Origin: UBA668 sp963720695
Lineage (GTDB): Bacteria > Actinomycetota > Acidimicrobiia > Acidimicrobiales > Ilumatobacteraceae
Direction: 5' to 3'
Length of the DNA: 64,000 bases
Assembly (NCBI GenBank): GCA_963720695.1
Contig: CAVRGG010000001.1
Location: forward strand, 806,001 to 870,000
In this document: positions 19,307-28,297 of the stretch, piece after piece
Numbering within the stretch: the stretch's first letter is position 1
How the letters are laid out: each line of letters begins with the position of its first letter
The notes under the pieces: model-generated
The model's input: the letters and a program-made list of their open reading frames with translations, nothing else
What the model was told of the DNA's origin: nothing
Databases searched by the model: none
Program-made: the position numbers and the translations under genes

Positions 19307-19356
19307 CATCCCGCCGTTACACCGGACCACACCCCGGACGACGGAGGATGAGCTGT

Positions 19357-20235
19357 ATGGCCACGGCCAAGAAGGCACCCGCGAAGAAGGCCCCTGCCAA
19401 GAAGGCGGCCCCGGCCAAGAAGGCACCCGCGAAGAAGGCGGCCCCGGCGAAGAAAGCCGCCCCGGTCAAGAAGGCAGCGCCCGCCAAGAAGGCCCCTGCC
19501 AAGAAGGCAGCGCCCGTGAAGAAGGCAGCGCCCGCCAAGAAGGCCCCTGCCACGAAGGCAGCGCCCGTGAAGAAGGCGGCCCCGGCGAAGAAGGCAGCCC
19601 CGGTCAAGAAGGCAGCGCCCGCGAAGAAGGCTGCCACGCCCGCAAAGAAGGCTGCCGCCCCCGTGAAGAAGGTCGCCCCGCCGAAGAAGGCTGCGGCCAA
19701 GAAGACCGCCCCGACGAAGGCTGTCCCGGCGAAGGCTGTGCCGACGAAGGCCCCTGCGGCGAAGGCGGCCCCGGCCAAGAAGGCTGCGGCCGTTGGCAAG
19801 GTCGTGCCGGACAAGCCCGTGGTTCGCGGCGTCACCAAGGAAGGCATCGCCTACACCAAGGACTTCGATGCCAAGTTCCTCACGGCGCAGCGCGCGCTGC
19901 TGCTGCAGGAGAAGGCATCGCTGGTCGGTCAGGCGGATCGCCTCGAGGACGAGGCTCATCAGCTCATCGAGGAGCAGGAGATGGGCGACGTGCAGTTCGA
20001 CGACGAGGGCGGCGAGGGCGACACCATGGTCGTCGAGCGGGAGCGCGATCTGGCCCTGAGTGCGCAGGCGCGCCAGACGGTCGCCGACATCGAGGCCGCC
20101 CTGCTCAGGTTGCTCGACGGGACGTACGGCTACTCGATCGAATCGGGTCGTCCGATCTCTCGTGAGCGGCTCGAGGCCATCCCGTGGGCAACGGTCCTCG
20201 TCGAGGAGAAGGTCGGCGGGATCGGTCGCCGATGA
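19357..20235 (+). CDS. Histone-H1-like / TraR-DksA-like protein lacking zinc cysteines
   Basis: Likely nucleoid-associated and RNA-polymerase-related protein. Residues 1-147 are an almost pure Lys/Ala/Pro tail of KKAAPAKKAP-type repeats, as in histone H1 C-tails. Residues about 170-292 match the TraR/DksA fold, with a coiled-coil hairpin followed by GTYGYSIESGRPISRERLEAIPW. In this last region DksA-family zinc fingers carry four cysteines; here none is present. Actinobacteria such as Streptomyces have an H1-like/DksA-like protein (DdbA, from memory) at the same place between ileS and lspA. ATG 19357 is chosen over ATG 19348 because GGAGG at 19343-19347 abuts the latter. Confidence 0.85.
   Translation: MATAKKAPAKKAPAKKAAPAKKAPAKKAAPAKKAAPVKKAAPAKKAPAKKAAPVKKAAPAKKAPATKAAPVKKAAPAKKAAPVKKAAPAKKAATPAKKAAAPVKKVAPPKKAAAKKTAPTKAVPAKAVPTKAPAAKAAPAKKAAAVGKVVPDKPVVRGVTKEGIAYTKDFDAKFLTAQRALLLQEKASLVGQADRLEDEAHQLIEEQEMGDVQFDDEGGEGDTMVVERERDLALSAQARQTVADIEAALLRLLDGTYGYSIESGRPISRERLEAIPWATVLVEEKVGGIGRR
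19360..19797 (+). repeat. Lys-Ala-Pro coding repeat
   Basis: Imperfect tandem 12-18-base units such as AAGAAGGCAGCGCCCGTG encode the basic tail of the H1/DksA-like protein. The array is prone to copy-number change and to assembly collapse, so the true repeat number is uncertain. Confidence 0.85.
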
Positions 20236-20762
20236 CCGAGGGCGACCTCAGCGACACCGACGCAGCCGACATCACCGAGCCGCAGGCCTCGACCGCGCAA
20301 CTCCGCGTCACGTTGTCGATCGCGGCGCTCGTGGTGCTGCTCGATCAAGTCACCAAGCACTGGGCGCTCAACGCCTTGGAGGGCAAGCCACCACAGCACG
20401 TCATCTGGACGTTGCAGTGGAACCTGTCGTTCAACAGCGGGATGGCGTTCTCCAAGGGTCAGGGAATCGGGCCGGTCATCGGCTTGGCCGCGCTCGTCGT
20501 GGTCGTGGTGATCGCCGTGTCGGTCCGCAGCAATCACAGCCGGATGCTCGCCGTCGCCGCGGGCCTGGTGATGGGTGGCGCACTCGGCAACCTCGCCGAC
20601 CGGATCTTCCGCGGTGAAGGGTGGCTCGACGGGGCCGTCATCGACTTCATCGACTTCCAGTGGTTCCCGATCTTCAACGTGGCCGACATGGGTGTGAACG
20701 TCGGTGGCGCGCTGTTCGTGCTGTGGACGATCTTCTCCGGCCGAAAGGCGTCACGATCGTGA
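20232..20762 (+). CDS. lspA: Lipoprotein signal peptidase LspA
   Basis: Membrane aspartyl protease that removes signal peptides from diacylglyceryl-prolipoproteins. The protein has 176 residues and about four membrane segments. The catalytic aspartates lie in GNLADR (about residue 123) and FNVAD (about 152). The substrate-side motifs LDQVTKHWAL and NSGMAFS are present. The ATG overlaps the preceding stop (ATGA). Several predicted lipoproteins in this window (31.0, 33.1 and 46.0 kb) would be its substrates. Confidence 0.95.
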   Translation: MTEGDLSDTDAADITEPQASTAQLRVTLSIAALVVLLDQVTKHWALNALEGKPPQHVIWTLQWNLSFNSGMAFSKGQGIGPVIGLAALVVVVVIAVSVRSNHSRMLAVAAGLVMGGALGNLADRIFRGEGWLDGAVIDFIDFQWFPIFNVADMGVNVGGALFVLWTIFSGRKASRS

Positions 20763-21679
20763 TCATCGTCGAGACCATCCCGCATGCATTGGCCGGTGAG
20801 CGACTCGATCGCGTGGTCGCCCTCATGGCGGAGTGCAGCCGCAGCGAGGCCCAGGTGCTGCTGGCGGCCGGCGGGGTGACGGTCGACGGTGTCGCGCAGT
20901 CCGTGGGCAAGATCCGACTGGCGCAGGAGCAGGTGGTGTCGGTCGATCCGTCATTGCTGCCCCCTCCGGTCCTGCCCCAGCCCGAGGCAGACATCGAGTT
21001 CGCCGTGGTTTATGAGGACGAGCACCTCATCGTGGTCGACAAACCTGCTGGACTCGTGGTGCATCCCGGCGCCGGCAATCCCGATGGGACCCTGGTGAAC
21101 GGGCTGTTGGCGCGTTACCCGGAGATCGCCGAGGTGGGGGAGTCGCACCGCCCCGGCATCGTCCATCGCCTCGACCTCGGTACCTCGGGACTGCTCGCGG
21201 TCGCCCGCACCCAGCGGGCCTACCACGAGCTCGTCGACGCGCTGTCGAACCGTGACGTCGGGCGCGTCTACCGCGCGTTGGTGTGGGGTCACCCGGCGAA
21301 TCCGCACGGTGTGGTCGACGCACCCATCGGGCGCGATCACCGCGACCCGCAGCGCATGGCGGTCGTGGTCGACGGCAAGCCGGCTCGTACTCGGTATCAG
21401 GTGTTGCAGCAGTACCGCAGCCCCACGCTCGCGGCCGCGCTCGAATGCCGTCTGGAGACGGGCCGCACCCACCAGATCCGCGTGCACCTCAGTGCGATCG
21501 GCCACCCGGTGGTCGGCGACGCGACGTACGGCGGGGTTCGCAGCGGCATCGCGTCGCCACGACCGTTCCTGCACGCGGCGAGACTCGAACTGGCCCATCC
21601 GGTGACCCACGAGCCGCTGGCGTTCGATTCACCGCTTCCCGACGATCTCGCGACCATCGAAGCCGCGCTCGAGCCCTAG
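20759..21679 (+). CDS. rluD: RluA/RluD-family 23S rRNA pseudouridine synthase
   Basis: Isomerises uridines of the large ribosomal subunit RNA. The protein has 306 residues: an N-terminal S4 domain (about 12-75) and the catalytic domain with GIVHRLDLGTSGLL, whose Asp is the catalytic residue. GRTHQIRVHL and VVGDATYGG follow. The GTG start overlaps the lspA stop (GTGA). The lspA-rluD pair is conserved in many bacteria. Exact target uridines cannot be read from the sequence. Confidence 0.93.
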   Translation: MIIVETIPHALAGERLDRVVALMAECSRSEAQVLLAAGGVTVDGVAQSVGKIRLAQEQVVSVDPSLLPPPVLPQPEADIEFAVVYEDEHLIVVDKPAGLVVHPGAGNPDGTLVNGLLARYPEIAEVGESHRPGIVHRLDLGTSGLLAVARTQRAYHELVDALSNRDVGRVYRALVWGHPANPHGVVDAPIGRDHRDPQRMAVVVDGKPARTRYQVLQQYRSPTLAAALECRLETGRTHQIRVHLSAIGHPVVGDATYGGVRSGIASPRPFLHAARLELAHPVTHEPLAFDSPLPDDLATIEAALEP

Positions 21680-21695
21680 TTCGAGGAGTTCGGAG

Positions 21696-22160
21696 TCACA
21701 CGTCGAGCGACGCGGTGAAGCGAGCTTCCGGCCACGGACCGGTTCCCTGCGCTGCGTCGGCGACGGACTGCAAGGTGAACACGTCCATCAGAAGGCGCAT
21801 CTGTTCGCCGGCGGACTTCCAGATGGCGAGCAGGACGCACTGACCCTCGTGGTCACACGCGCCGTCCTGGTGGGGCTCGCCGAAATCACCGAGGCTGATG
21901 GGTCCGTCGACCGCGCTGAGGATCTCGCTGATGCGGATCTCCGAGGCGGGCCGGGCCAGCACGTAGCCGCCGCCGACGCCGCGCTTCGAGCGCACCAGGC
22001 CGGCACCCTTCAGCGCGAGGAGGATCTGCTCGAGATACGGCTGGGGAATCCCCGTGCGCTCGGCGATGTCTCGAACCGATGTGGGCCCCGGCGTGGGTTG
22101 ATGCAGCGCGAGCGAGAGCAGTGCCCGACACGCATAGTCACCCTTGCTGGAAACTCGCAC
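21696..22160 (-). CDS. Rrf2-family transcriptional regulator
   Basis: Winged-helix regulator of 154 residues in the IscR/NsrR/RsrR group. The N-terminal HTH contains SVRDIAERTGIPQPYLEQIL and the wing GVGGGYVLARP. Two cysteines in GACDHEGQC, plus one early in DYACRA, could bind an Fe-S cluster; the usual third ligand of the IscR cluster is not evident. No fes or isc gene is adjacent, so targets are unknown. The GTG start is preceded by TACGAT and six bases, pointing to a leaderless mRNA. Confidence 0.88.
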   Translation of the reverse strand: MRVSSKGDYACRALLSLALHQPTPGPTSVRDIAERTGIPQPYLEQILLALKGAGLVRSKRGVGGGYVLARPASEIRISEILSAVDGPISLGDFGEPHQDGACDHEGQCVLLAIWKSAGEQMRLLMDVFTLQSVADAAQGTGPWPEARFTASLDV

Positions 22161-22172
22161 GAACCCATCGTA
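22158..22172 (-). promoter_or_regulatory. TACGAT box six bases before the Rrf2 GTG
   Basis: On the minus strand TACGAT (22172-22167) is followed by six bases and the GTG start codon. Spacing fits transcription starting on the start codon; no ribosome-binding site is present. Confidence 0.55.
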
Positions 22173-22264
22173 GGCCGCAGTCGGCCGTCAGCGGCGACCG
22201 CCGGGGGTCGGCGACGACATCTGAATGGCGCGCGCCGGTCGCGTCGTGGTGGACTGACCGGACC

Positions 22265-23368
22265 GTGACACCACCCCTCGTCCTTCCCGACTACTCCGGC
22301 GGCAACGTGCGCGGCATCGTGCCGGCGGTGTTGGCGCCCCCAGGGGTGGTCTCGCCGTCGTGGATGCCCGCCGCCGCTGCCGGCGCGCGTCAGGTCGTGC
22401 TGCTCGTGCTCGACGGTCTCGGGTGGGAGCAGTTGCAGGCTCGCGCGGCCCTCGCGCCGACGCTGAGCGCCATGGCAGGTGGTCCGATCACCACCGTCGC
22501 ACCGTCCACCACGGCGACCGCGCTCACCTCGATCACCACCGGACTCACGCCGGGTGAGCACGGCATCGTCGGGTATCGGATGGACATCGCCGGCGAGGTG
22601 ATGAACGTGCTGCGCTGGCACACGGCCGCCGGTGACGCGCGACGTCAGGTCGAGCCGCGTCGGACTCAGTCCTTCGCCCCGTTCATGGGCGAGCCGGTGC
22701 CGGTGGTCAGCAAGGCCGAGTTGGAGGGGTCTGCCTTCACCGAAGCCCATCTGCGCGGCAGCACCCCGAGGGGCTGGCGGGCTGCCTCGAGCCTGCCGGT
22801 GATCGTCGGCGACCTGTTGGCGGCGGGGGAGCGGTTCGTGTACGCCTACTACGACGGGATCGACAAGATCGCCCACGAGCGCGGCTTCGGTCCCTTCTAC
22901 GACGCGGAGCTGGTCGCCGCCGATCGCCTGGTGGCCGACGTGATCGACCGGCTCCCGTCGGGCGCGGCGCTGCTGGTCACGGCCGACCACGGCCAGGTGC
23001 ACGTGGGGACGAACACCTTGCCCCCGCACCCCGACGTGCTGCGCCTCACCCGCTCACAGAGCGGAGAGGGACGCTTCCGGTGGCTTCACGCCCGCCCCGG
23101 CGCCGCCGCAGAGCTCCTCGAGGTGGCAACGGCGCACCACAGCGATGTCGCCTGGGTGCGCAGCCGGGCCGAGATGATCGACGAGGGCTGGTTCGGCCCC
23201 GTCGTGAGCCCTCCGATCGCGGCCCGCTACGGCGACGTCGGCCTGGTCGCGCACGCGCCGGTCAGCTTCGACGACCCGGCTGACGGCGGACCCTTCCCGC
23301 TCGTGTGTCGACACGGTTCCCTCACGTCTGCTGAGATGCTGGTACCGCTGCTGGCAGCGACCACTTGA
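22265..23368 (+). CDS. Type I phosphodiesterase / nucleotide pyrophosphatase family protein
   Basis: Alkaline-phosphatase-superfamily hydrolase of 367 residues. Metal and nucleophile positions are recognisable: LLVLDGLG (Asp), STTATALTS (Thr nucleophile), the DGIDKIAHERG segment and VTADHGQ. No signal peptide or membrane segment is obvious, so it is probably cytoplasmic. Substrate is unknown; nucleotide pyrophosphatase or phosphonoacetate hydrolase-type activity are options. Start GTG 22265 is 104 bases from the divergent Rrf2 gene. Genes of this type often sit near dnaE in actinobacteria; that is a general impression. Confidence 0.85.
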   Translation: MTPPLVLPDYSGGNVRGIVPAVLAPPGVVSPSWMPAAAAGARQVVLLVLDGLGWEQLQARAALAPTLSAMAGGPITTVAPSTTATALTSITTGLTPGEHGIVGYRMDIAGEVMNVLRWHTAAGDARRQVEPRRTQSFAPFMGEPVPVVSKAELEGSAFTEAHLRGSTPRGWRAASSLPVIVGDLLAAGERFVYAYYDGIDKIAHERGFGPFYDAELVAADRLVADVIDRLPSGAALLVTADHGQVHVGTNTLPPHPDVLRLTRSQSGEGRFRWLHARPGAAAELLEVATAHHSDVAWVRSRAEMIDEGWFGPVVSPPIAARYGDVGLVAHAPVSFDDPADGGPFPLVCRHGSLTSAEMLVPLLAATT

Positions 23369-23399
23369 CCGTTCGACCCGATCCCGCAGAGGAGCGCTC

Positions 23400-23885
23400 A
23401 TGACCGATGAAGCACAGGTACCCGACGCCGTCACGAGCGCGCCCGATGAGGTGGCACCCACGGAGGCCCCGACCGAGACGGTCACCGAGCCGGCCAAGGT
23501 GATGCGCATCGGCTCGATGGTCAAGCAGCTCCTCGAGGAGGTGCGCACGAGCCCGCTCGACGAAGCGAGTCGCGAGCGGTTGGCCGAGATCTACGAACGA
23601 TCGATCGTGGAGGTGGGCGAGGCGCTGTCGCCGGATCTGCAGCAGGAGCTGCACATGCTGGCCCTTCCCTTCCGCGACGGCGAGGTACCGTCCGAGGGGG
23701 AGTTGCGCGTCGCGCAGGCCCAGCTCGTGGGGTGGCTGGAGGGCCTCTTCCACGGCATCCAGGCCACCTTGTTCGCCCAGCAGCTGGCGGCCCGCCAGCA
23801 GCTCGAGCAGATGCGCCAGCTTCCCCCCGGCTCGATGGGGCAGGCGCCCATCGACACGAACGAGCGCCCGGGGACCTACCTGTGA
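23400..23885 (+). CDS. bpa: Bacterial proteasome activator Bpa/PafE (DUF2587)
   Basis: ATP-independent ring-forming activator that opens the 20S proteasome gate in actinobacteria. The 161-residue protein has an acidic disordered N-terminus (1-35) and a helical core with MVKQLLEEVRTSPLDEASRERL and HGIQATLFAQQLAARQQL. It ends in ERPGTYL. The mycobacterial protein ends in GQYL, the tail that docks into the 20S alpha ring, so the GTYL end is consistent with a functional activator. GAGGAG precedes the ATG. This implies a 20S proteasome elsewhere in the genome. Confidence 0.92.
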   Translation: MTDEAQVPDAVTSAPDEVAPTEAPTETVTEPAKVMRIGSMVKQLLEEVRTSPLDEASRERLAEIYERSIVEVGEALSPDLQQELHMLALPFRDGEVPSEGELRVAQAQLVGWLEGLFHGIQATLFAQQLAARQQLEQMRQLPPGSMGQAPIDTNERPGTYL

Positions 23886-23952
23886 TCCGGTGCTAGGGTC
23901 GACGTCCGAATCACATCCGTGTCATCCGAACATCCAGAGGAGGTAGACGCCC

Positions 23953-26900
23953 GTGGGCGACTCGTTCACCCACTTGCACGTCCACACCGAGTTCTCGATG
24001 CTCGATGGGGCGGCACGTCTCGACGAACTCGTCGCGAAGGCCGTACAGGACGGCCAACCGGCGCTGGGCATCACCGATCACGGCAACATGTACGGCGTCC
24101 TGGAGTTCTTCAAGGAGTGTCGCAAGCAGGGCGTGAAACCCGTGATCGGCACCGAGGCGTACATGGCGTACGACTCACGTCGCGAACGCCCCGCTCGCCG
24201 AGGGCGCGTCGACGATTCCGGCGGCGACACCGAGGGTGGCAAGAAGCTCTACTACCACCTCACGTTGCTCGCCGAGACCGATCAGGGGTACCGCAACCTC
24301 ATCCAACTGGCGAGTCTCGCGTTCCTCGAGGGCTACTACTACAAGCCCCGGATGGACTGGGAGCTGCTGGAGAAGTACCACGACGGGCTCATCGCCACCA
24401 CGGGCTGCCTCGGCGGACACGTGCTGCAGTCACTGCTGCAGGGTGACGAGAAGGGCGCGCTCGACAAGGCCGGTCGCCTGCAGGAGATCTTCGGTCGCGA
24501 CAACCTCTTCGTGGAGCTGCAGGATCACGGCCTCCAGGCCCAGCGCGACACCAACCCGAAGCTGATCGAGATCGCCCGCAAGATCGGTGCGCCGATCATC
24601 GCCACCAACGACTCGCACTACGTGCACCGCGACGATCATGAGGCGCACAGTGCGCTGCTCTGCGTCCAGACAGGGGCCGTCCTGTCGGACCCGAAGCGCT
24701 TCAAGTTCGAGGGTGAGGAGCACTACCTCAAGACGGCGAACGAGATGCGCTACCTGTTCCGCGATCTCCCCGAGGCGTGTGACAACACGCTCTGGATCGC
24801 CGAGCGCTGCGACGTGAACATCGAGTTCGGCAAGCCGTTGCTGCCCAACTTCCCGATCCCCGAGGGCTTCACCGACGACGCCGGGTACCTCGACCATCTC
24901 ACGTGGGAGGGTGCCAAGCTGCGGTGGGGCGAGACGCTGCCCCAGAGCGCGGTCGAGCGGATCGCGTACGAGCTCCAGGTCATCAAGAACATGGGGTTCG
25001 CGTCCTACTTCCTCATCGTCTGGGACCTCATCAAGCACGCGAAGGACACGGGCATCCGCGTGGGTCCCGGCCGTGGCTCGGCCGCGGGCTGCGCCGTGGC
25101 CTACTGCCTGCGCATCACCGAACTGGACCCGATCAAGTACGACCTGCTGTTCGAACGGTTCCTCAACCCGAGCCGCATCTCGATGCCCGACATCGACATG
25201 GACTTCGACTCCCGTTACCGCGACGAGATGATCCGGTACGCGGCCGAGCGGTACGGGCGCGACCACGTCGCCCAGATCATCACGTTCGGCACGATCAAGG
25301 CGCGCAACGCCGTGCGCGACGCGGCACGCGTCCTCGGCTACCCGTACGGCATGGGCGACAAGGTCGCCAAGCTCATGCCGCCCCTCGTGATGGGGCGCGA
25401 CACCCCCCTGCGTTACTGCTTCGAGCAGAACCCGAAGTACGCGGACGGGTACAAGGCGGCCGGAGACCTGCGAGCGCTGTACGACGCCGACCCCGACGTG
25501 AAGCGTGTCGTCGACGTCGCAAAGGGGCTCGAGGGGCTCAAGCGCAGTGACGGCATCCACGCCGCTGCCGTGGTGATCACGAAGGAACCGCTCACCGACT
25601 ACCTCCCGATCCAACGCAAGCCGGTCGCCGGTGGCGACCCGCTCGACGCGCCCATCGTCACGCAGTACGAGATGCACGGCGTCGAGGACCTCGGCCTGCT
25701 GAAGATGGACTTCCTGGGGTTGCGCAACCTCGACGTCATCACCGACACGGTGAAGATGGTCCGGGCGACCAAGGACCCCGAGTTCGACATCGACACGGTG
25801 CACCTCGACGATCAACCCGTGTTCGACCTGATGGCCCGCGGCGACACCATGGGGGTCTTCCAGCTCGAGTCGCCCCCCATGCGTGCGCTGTTGCGATCAC
25901 TCGCCCCCACGTCGTTCGAGGACGTCTCCGCCGTGCTGGCGCTCTACCGGCCCGGGCCGATGAGCGTCAACATGCACTACGACTACGCCGACCGGAAGAA
26001 CAACCGCCAACCGGTCGAGTACTTCCACCCCGACGCGGAGGAGGTGCTGGGCGACACCTACGGCCTGATGATCTATCAGGAGAGCGTGATGCGCGTCGCG
26101 CAGAAGTTCGCCGGGTACTCCCTCGCCGAAGCCGACAGCCTGCGCAAGGCGATGGGCAAGAAGAGTCGCGAGGTCATGGCCAAGGAGCGCAGCAGCTTCG
26201 AGGCCGGGTGCGAGCGGATGAACTACGGCCGCGAGCTCGGCGAGCAGCTGTTCGACGTGATCGCCAAGTTCGCCGACTACGCGTTCAACAAGAGCCACAC
26301 GTTCGGGTACGGACTCGTCACCTATCAGACGGCCTACCTGAAGGCGCACTATCCGGTCGAGTACATGGCCTGCCTGCTCACGAGCGTGAAGAGCAACCTC
26401 GACAAGGCGGCGGTGTACCTGAGCGACGCCCGCGCCAACGGCGTGAAGGTGCTCACCCCCGACCTGAATCGCAGCATCACCGACTTCGCGGCCCTCACGG
26501 TCAGCGAGGTACCCGTCGACGTCGAGCTCCCGGCGGGGAGCCCAGGTGCGATCACGTTCGGTCTCTCGGCGATTCGCAACGTGGGGGAGGGTCTGGTCGA
26601 CCTCCTGCTGCGAGAACGCGACGAGCACGGGCCGTACGACTCGTTCCACGACTTCGCCGAACGGGTGCCCGAACCCGTGCTGAACAAGCGCACGGTGGAG
26701 TCGCTCATCAAGGCCGGTGCGTTCGATTCGCTCGGCCATCCCCGCAAGGGCCTGTTGATGGTCTTCGAGCAGATCATCGACGGCACGTTGGTCCGACGCA
26801 GAGAACGCGACCAGGGTGTGATGAGCCTTTTCGGGGATCTCGATGCCGGTGGCGGCGACGCCGGCTTCGACGAACGGGTCGCGATCCCCGCCCTCGAGTT

Positions 26901-27522
26901 CGACAAGAGCGATCGGCTCAAGTTCGAGAAGGAGATGCTGGGCCTGTACGTCAGCGATCACCCGCTGCTCGGGGTGGAGGCCGCCCTGCGTCGCAAGGTC
27001 GACTGCAGCGTCGCCGAGGCCGCCGAGCGCGAGGACGGCTCGATCGTCGTGTTGGGCGGCGTCATCACCAACCTGTCGCGGAAGTTCACCAAGAAGGGCG
27101 ATCAGATGGCGGTGTTCGTGCTCGAGGACCTCGACGCGTCGATCGAGGTCACCGTGTTCCCGCGGGTTCTCACCGAGCAGGGCCACAAGCTCATCGACGA
27201 CGCCATCGTCACCGTCCGAGGCAGGATCGACCGCCGCGACGAGTCCCGCCTGGGCTTCATGGCCCAGGACGTGCAGATCATCGAGGGCCTCGACACCGCC
27301 TCCGCCTCGCCGCTGCGCCTGCGTGTGCCGGCGACCTCGCTGAACGAACTGAAGATCCACCAGATCCGCAAGATCCTGCGTGAACACCCCGGCGATTCAC
27401 CGGTCTACCTGCACATCGGGCAGGGAAAGGTCCTCCGGCTCGCCGACGACTACTGCGTCGACCTCGACCGTGTGGTGGGCGAGTTGCGCATGGCGTTGGG
27501 CCACGATGCGGTGGTCTTGTGA
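23953..27522 (+). CDS. dnaE: DNA polymerase III alpha subunit DnaE
   Basis: Replicative C-family polymerase of 1189 residues. The N-terminal PHP domain keeps its metal ligands (HLHVHTEFS, GITDHGNMYG, ATNDSHY), so it may retain 3'-5' exonuclease proofreading as in mycobacterial DnaE1. The palm aspartates lie in PDIDMDFDSRYR (about 413-424), after GPGRGSAAG. An OB-fold domain (VLGGVITNLSRKFTKKG) is near the C-terminus. A GAGGAGG site precedes the GTG start. Length and the intact PHP favour DnaE1 over the ImuC-type DnaE2. Confidence 0.97.
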   Translation: MGDSFTHLHVHTEFSMLDGAARLDELVAKAVQDGQPALGITDHGNMYGVLEFFKECRKQGVKPVIGTEAYMAYDSRRERPARRGRVDDSGGDTEGGKKLYYHLTLLAETDQGYRNLIQLASLAFLEGYYYKPRMDWELLEKYHDGLIATTGCLGGHVLQSLLQGDEKGALDKAGRLQEIFGRDNLFVELQDHGLQAQRDTNPKLIEIARKIGAPIIATNDSHYVHRDDHEAHSALLCVQTGAVLSDPKRFKFEGEEHYLKTANEMRYLFRDLPEACDNTLWIAERCDVNIEFGKPLLPNFPIPEGFTDDAGYLDHLTWEGAKLRWGETLPQSAVERIAYELQVIKNMGFASYFLIVWDLIKHAKDTGIRVGPGRGSAAGCAVAYCLRITELDPIKYDLLFERFLNPSRISMPDIDMDFDSRYRDEMIRYAAERYGRDHVAQIITFGTIKARNAVRDAARVLGYPYGMGDKVAKLMPPLVMGRDTPLRYCFEQNPKYADGYKAAGDLRALYDADPDVKRVVDVAKGLEGLKRSDGIHAAAVVITKEPLTDYLPIQRKPVAGGDPLDAPIVTQYEMHGVEDLGLLKMDFLGLRNLDVITDTVKMVRATKDPEFDIDTVHLDDQPVFDLMARGDTMGVFQLESPPMRALLRSLAPTSFEDVSAVLALYRPGPMSVNMHYDYADRKNNRQPVEYFHPDAEEVLGDTYGLMIYQESVMRVAQKFAGYSLAEADSLRKAMGKKSREVMAKERSSFEAGCERMNYGRELGEQLFDVIAKFADYAFNKSHTFGYGLVTYQTAYLKAHYPVEYMACLLTSVKSNLDKAAVYLSDARANGVKVLTPDLNRSITDFAALTVSEVPVDVELPAGSPGAITFGLSAIRNVGEGLVDLLLRERDEHGPYDSFHDFAERVPEPVLNKRTVESLIKAGAFDSLGHPRKGLLMVFEQIIDGTLVRRRERDQGVMSLFGDLDAGGGDAGFDERVAIPALEFDKSDRLKFEKEMLGLYVSDHPLLGVEAALRRKVDCSVAEAAEREDGSIVVLGGVITNLSRKFTKKGDQMAVFVLEDLDASIEVTVFPRVLTEQGHKLIDDAIVTVRGRIDRRDESRLGFMAQDVQIIEGLDTASASPLRLRVPATSLNELKIHQIRKILREHPGDSPVYLHIGQGKVLRLADDYCVDLDRVVGELRMALGHDAVVL

Positions 27523-27637
27523 CGCGATTGTGAGCTTCGGGGCAGGAATTCCGACCTTTTCATGGCAGAATAGGTAGCTCAGGTCAACCATCCATCCTTT
27601 CGAGGGTGGGTTCGAATCGACAGGGAGCTTCAGGGCA

Positions 27638-28297
27638 ATGGCACTCCTCCAGGTGGACACCAGGGACTGCGCGGCGCTCACCGACGGCGATCTCGACGAG
27701 ATGGCGTCGATGGGGGGAGCTTTCGACATCGGTGCGCTGTCGAAGGCGAAAGAGGACTGGGTGCTCAGCACCACGTGCCGTATCGACGGCAAGCTGCACG
27801 GTTTCACGTTCTCCACGCTCGAACGGATCGGCGGCACCCCGTGCGTGCTGCTCGGGCTGATGAGCGTGAGGCGCAATTCGCGCCGCGACCAGGTCCTCAA
27901 GGGTCTGATGAACGAGGCGTACCACCGGGCGCTGATGGCGTTCCCCGACGAGGACGTCGTGCTCGGCTCCCGCTTCGCCGTTGCCGGTGCGCTCGAAGGC
28001 TTCAAGCAGCTCGGCGAGATGATTCCCCGACCCGGTCACCGCGCCGTCGGCGAGGAGCGGGCATGGGGCCGTCGCCTTGCCAAGCGCTTCGGTGTCGACA
28101 GCAGCTACGACGAGCAGACCTTCGTGGCCAAGACCAACGGCCAGAGCGGTTTCCTCGACCACGAGACGCTCAAGCCCGAGAAGGTCAAGCCCGAGGTCGC
28201 GGCCCTGTTCGCGGGGGTCGACCTGAAGAAGGGCGGCGCGCTGATCGTGCATGGATGGGTGATGGCCGAGGATCTCGTCAAGCTGGGTGCCCGCTGA
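27638..28297 (+). CDS. Conserved hypothetical protein
   Basis: I do not recognise this 219-residue protein. It has no signal peptide, membrane segment or clear motif. The segment from about 45 to 150 (strand-rich, then VRRNSRRDQVLKGLMNEAYHRAL) vaguely recalls the acetyl-CoA-binding part of a GNAT fold, but the glycine pattern of that site is not there. AGGGAG at 27622-27627 is the probable ribosome-binding site. Its stop overlaps the likely CTG start of the next gene. Codon use is like the neighbours. Confidence 0.75.
   Translation: MALLQVDTRDCAALTDGDLDEMASMGGAFDIGALSKAKEDWVLSTTCRIDGKLHGFTFSTLERIGGTPCVLLGLMSVRRNSRRDQVLKGLMNEAYHRALMAFPDEDVVLGSRFAVAGALEGFKQLGEMIPRPGHRAVGEERAWGRRLAKRFGVDSSYDEQTFVAKTNGQSGFLDHETLKPEKVKPEVAALFAGVDLKKGGALIVHGWVMAEDLVKLGAR

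Noticed and set aside
19360..19797. Assembly artefact in the Lys/Ala/Pro repeat
   Set aside because: The frame stays open through to a DksA-like domain, and H1-like tails of this type are known at this locus in actinobacteria; only the copy number is doubtful.
27571..27620. tRNA-like motifs (TAGCTCAGG and GGTTCGAATC) before the 27.6 kb gene
   Set aside because: The D-arm has no closing GAGC, the anticodon arm is absent and the spacing between arms is too short, so no cloverleaf can form.
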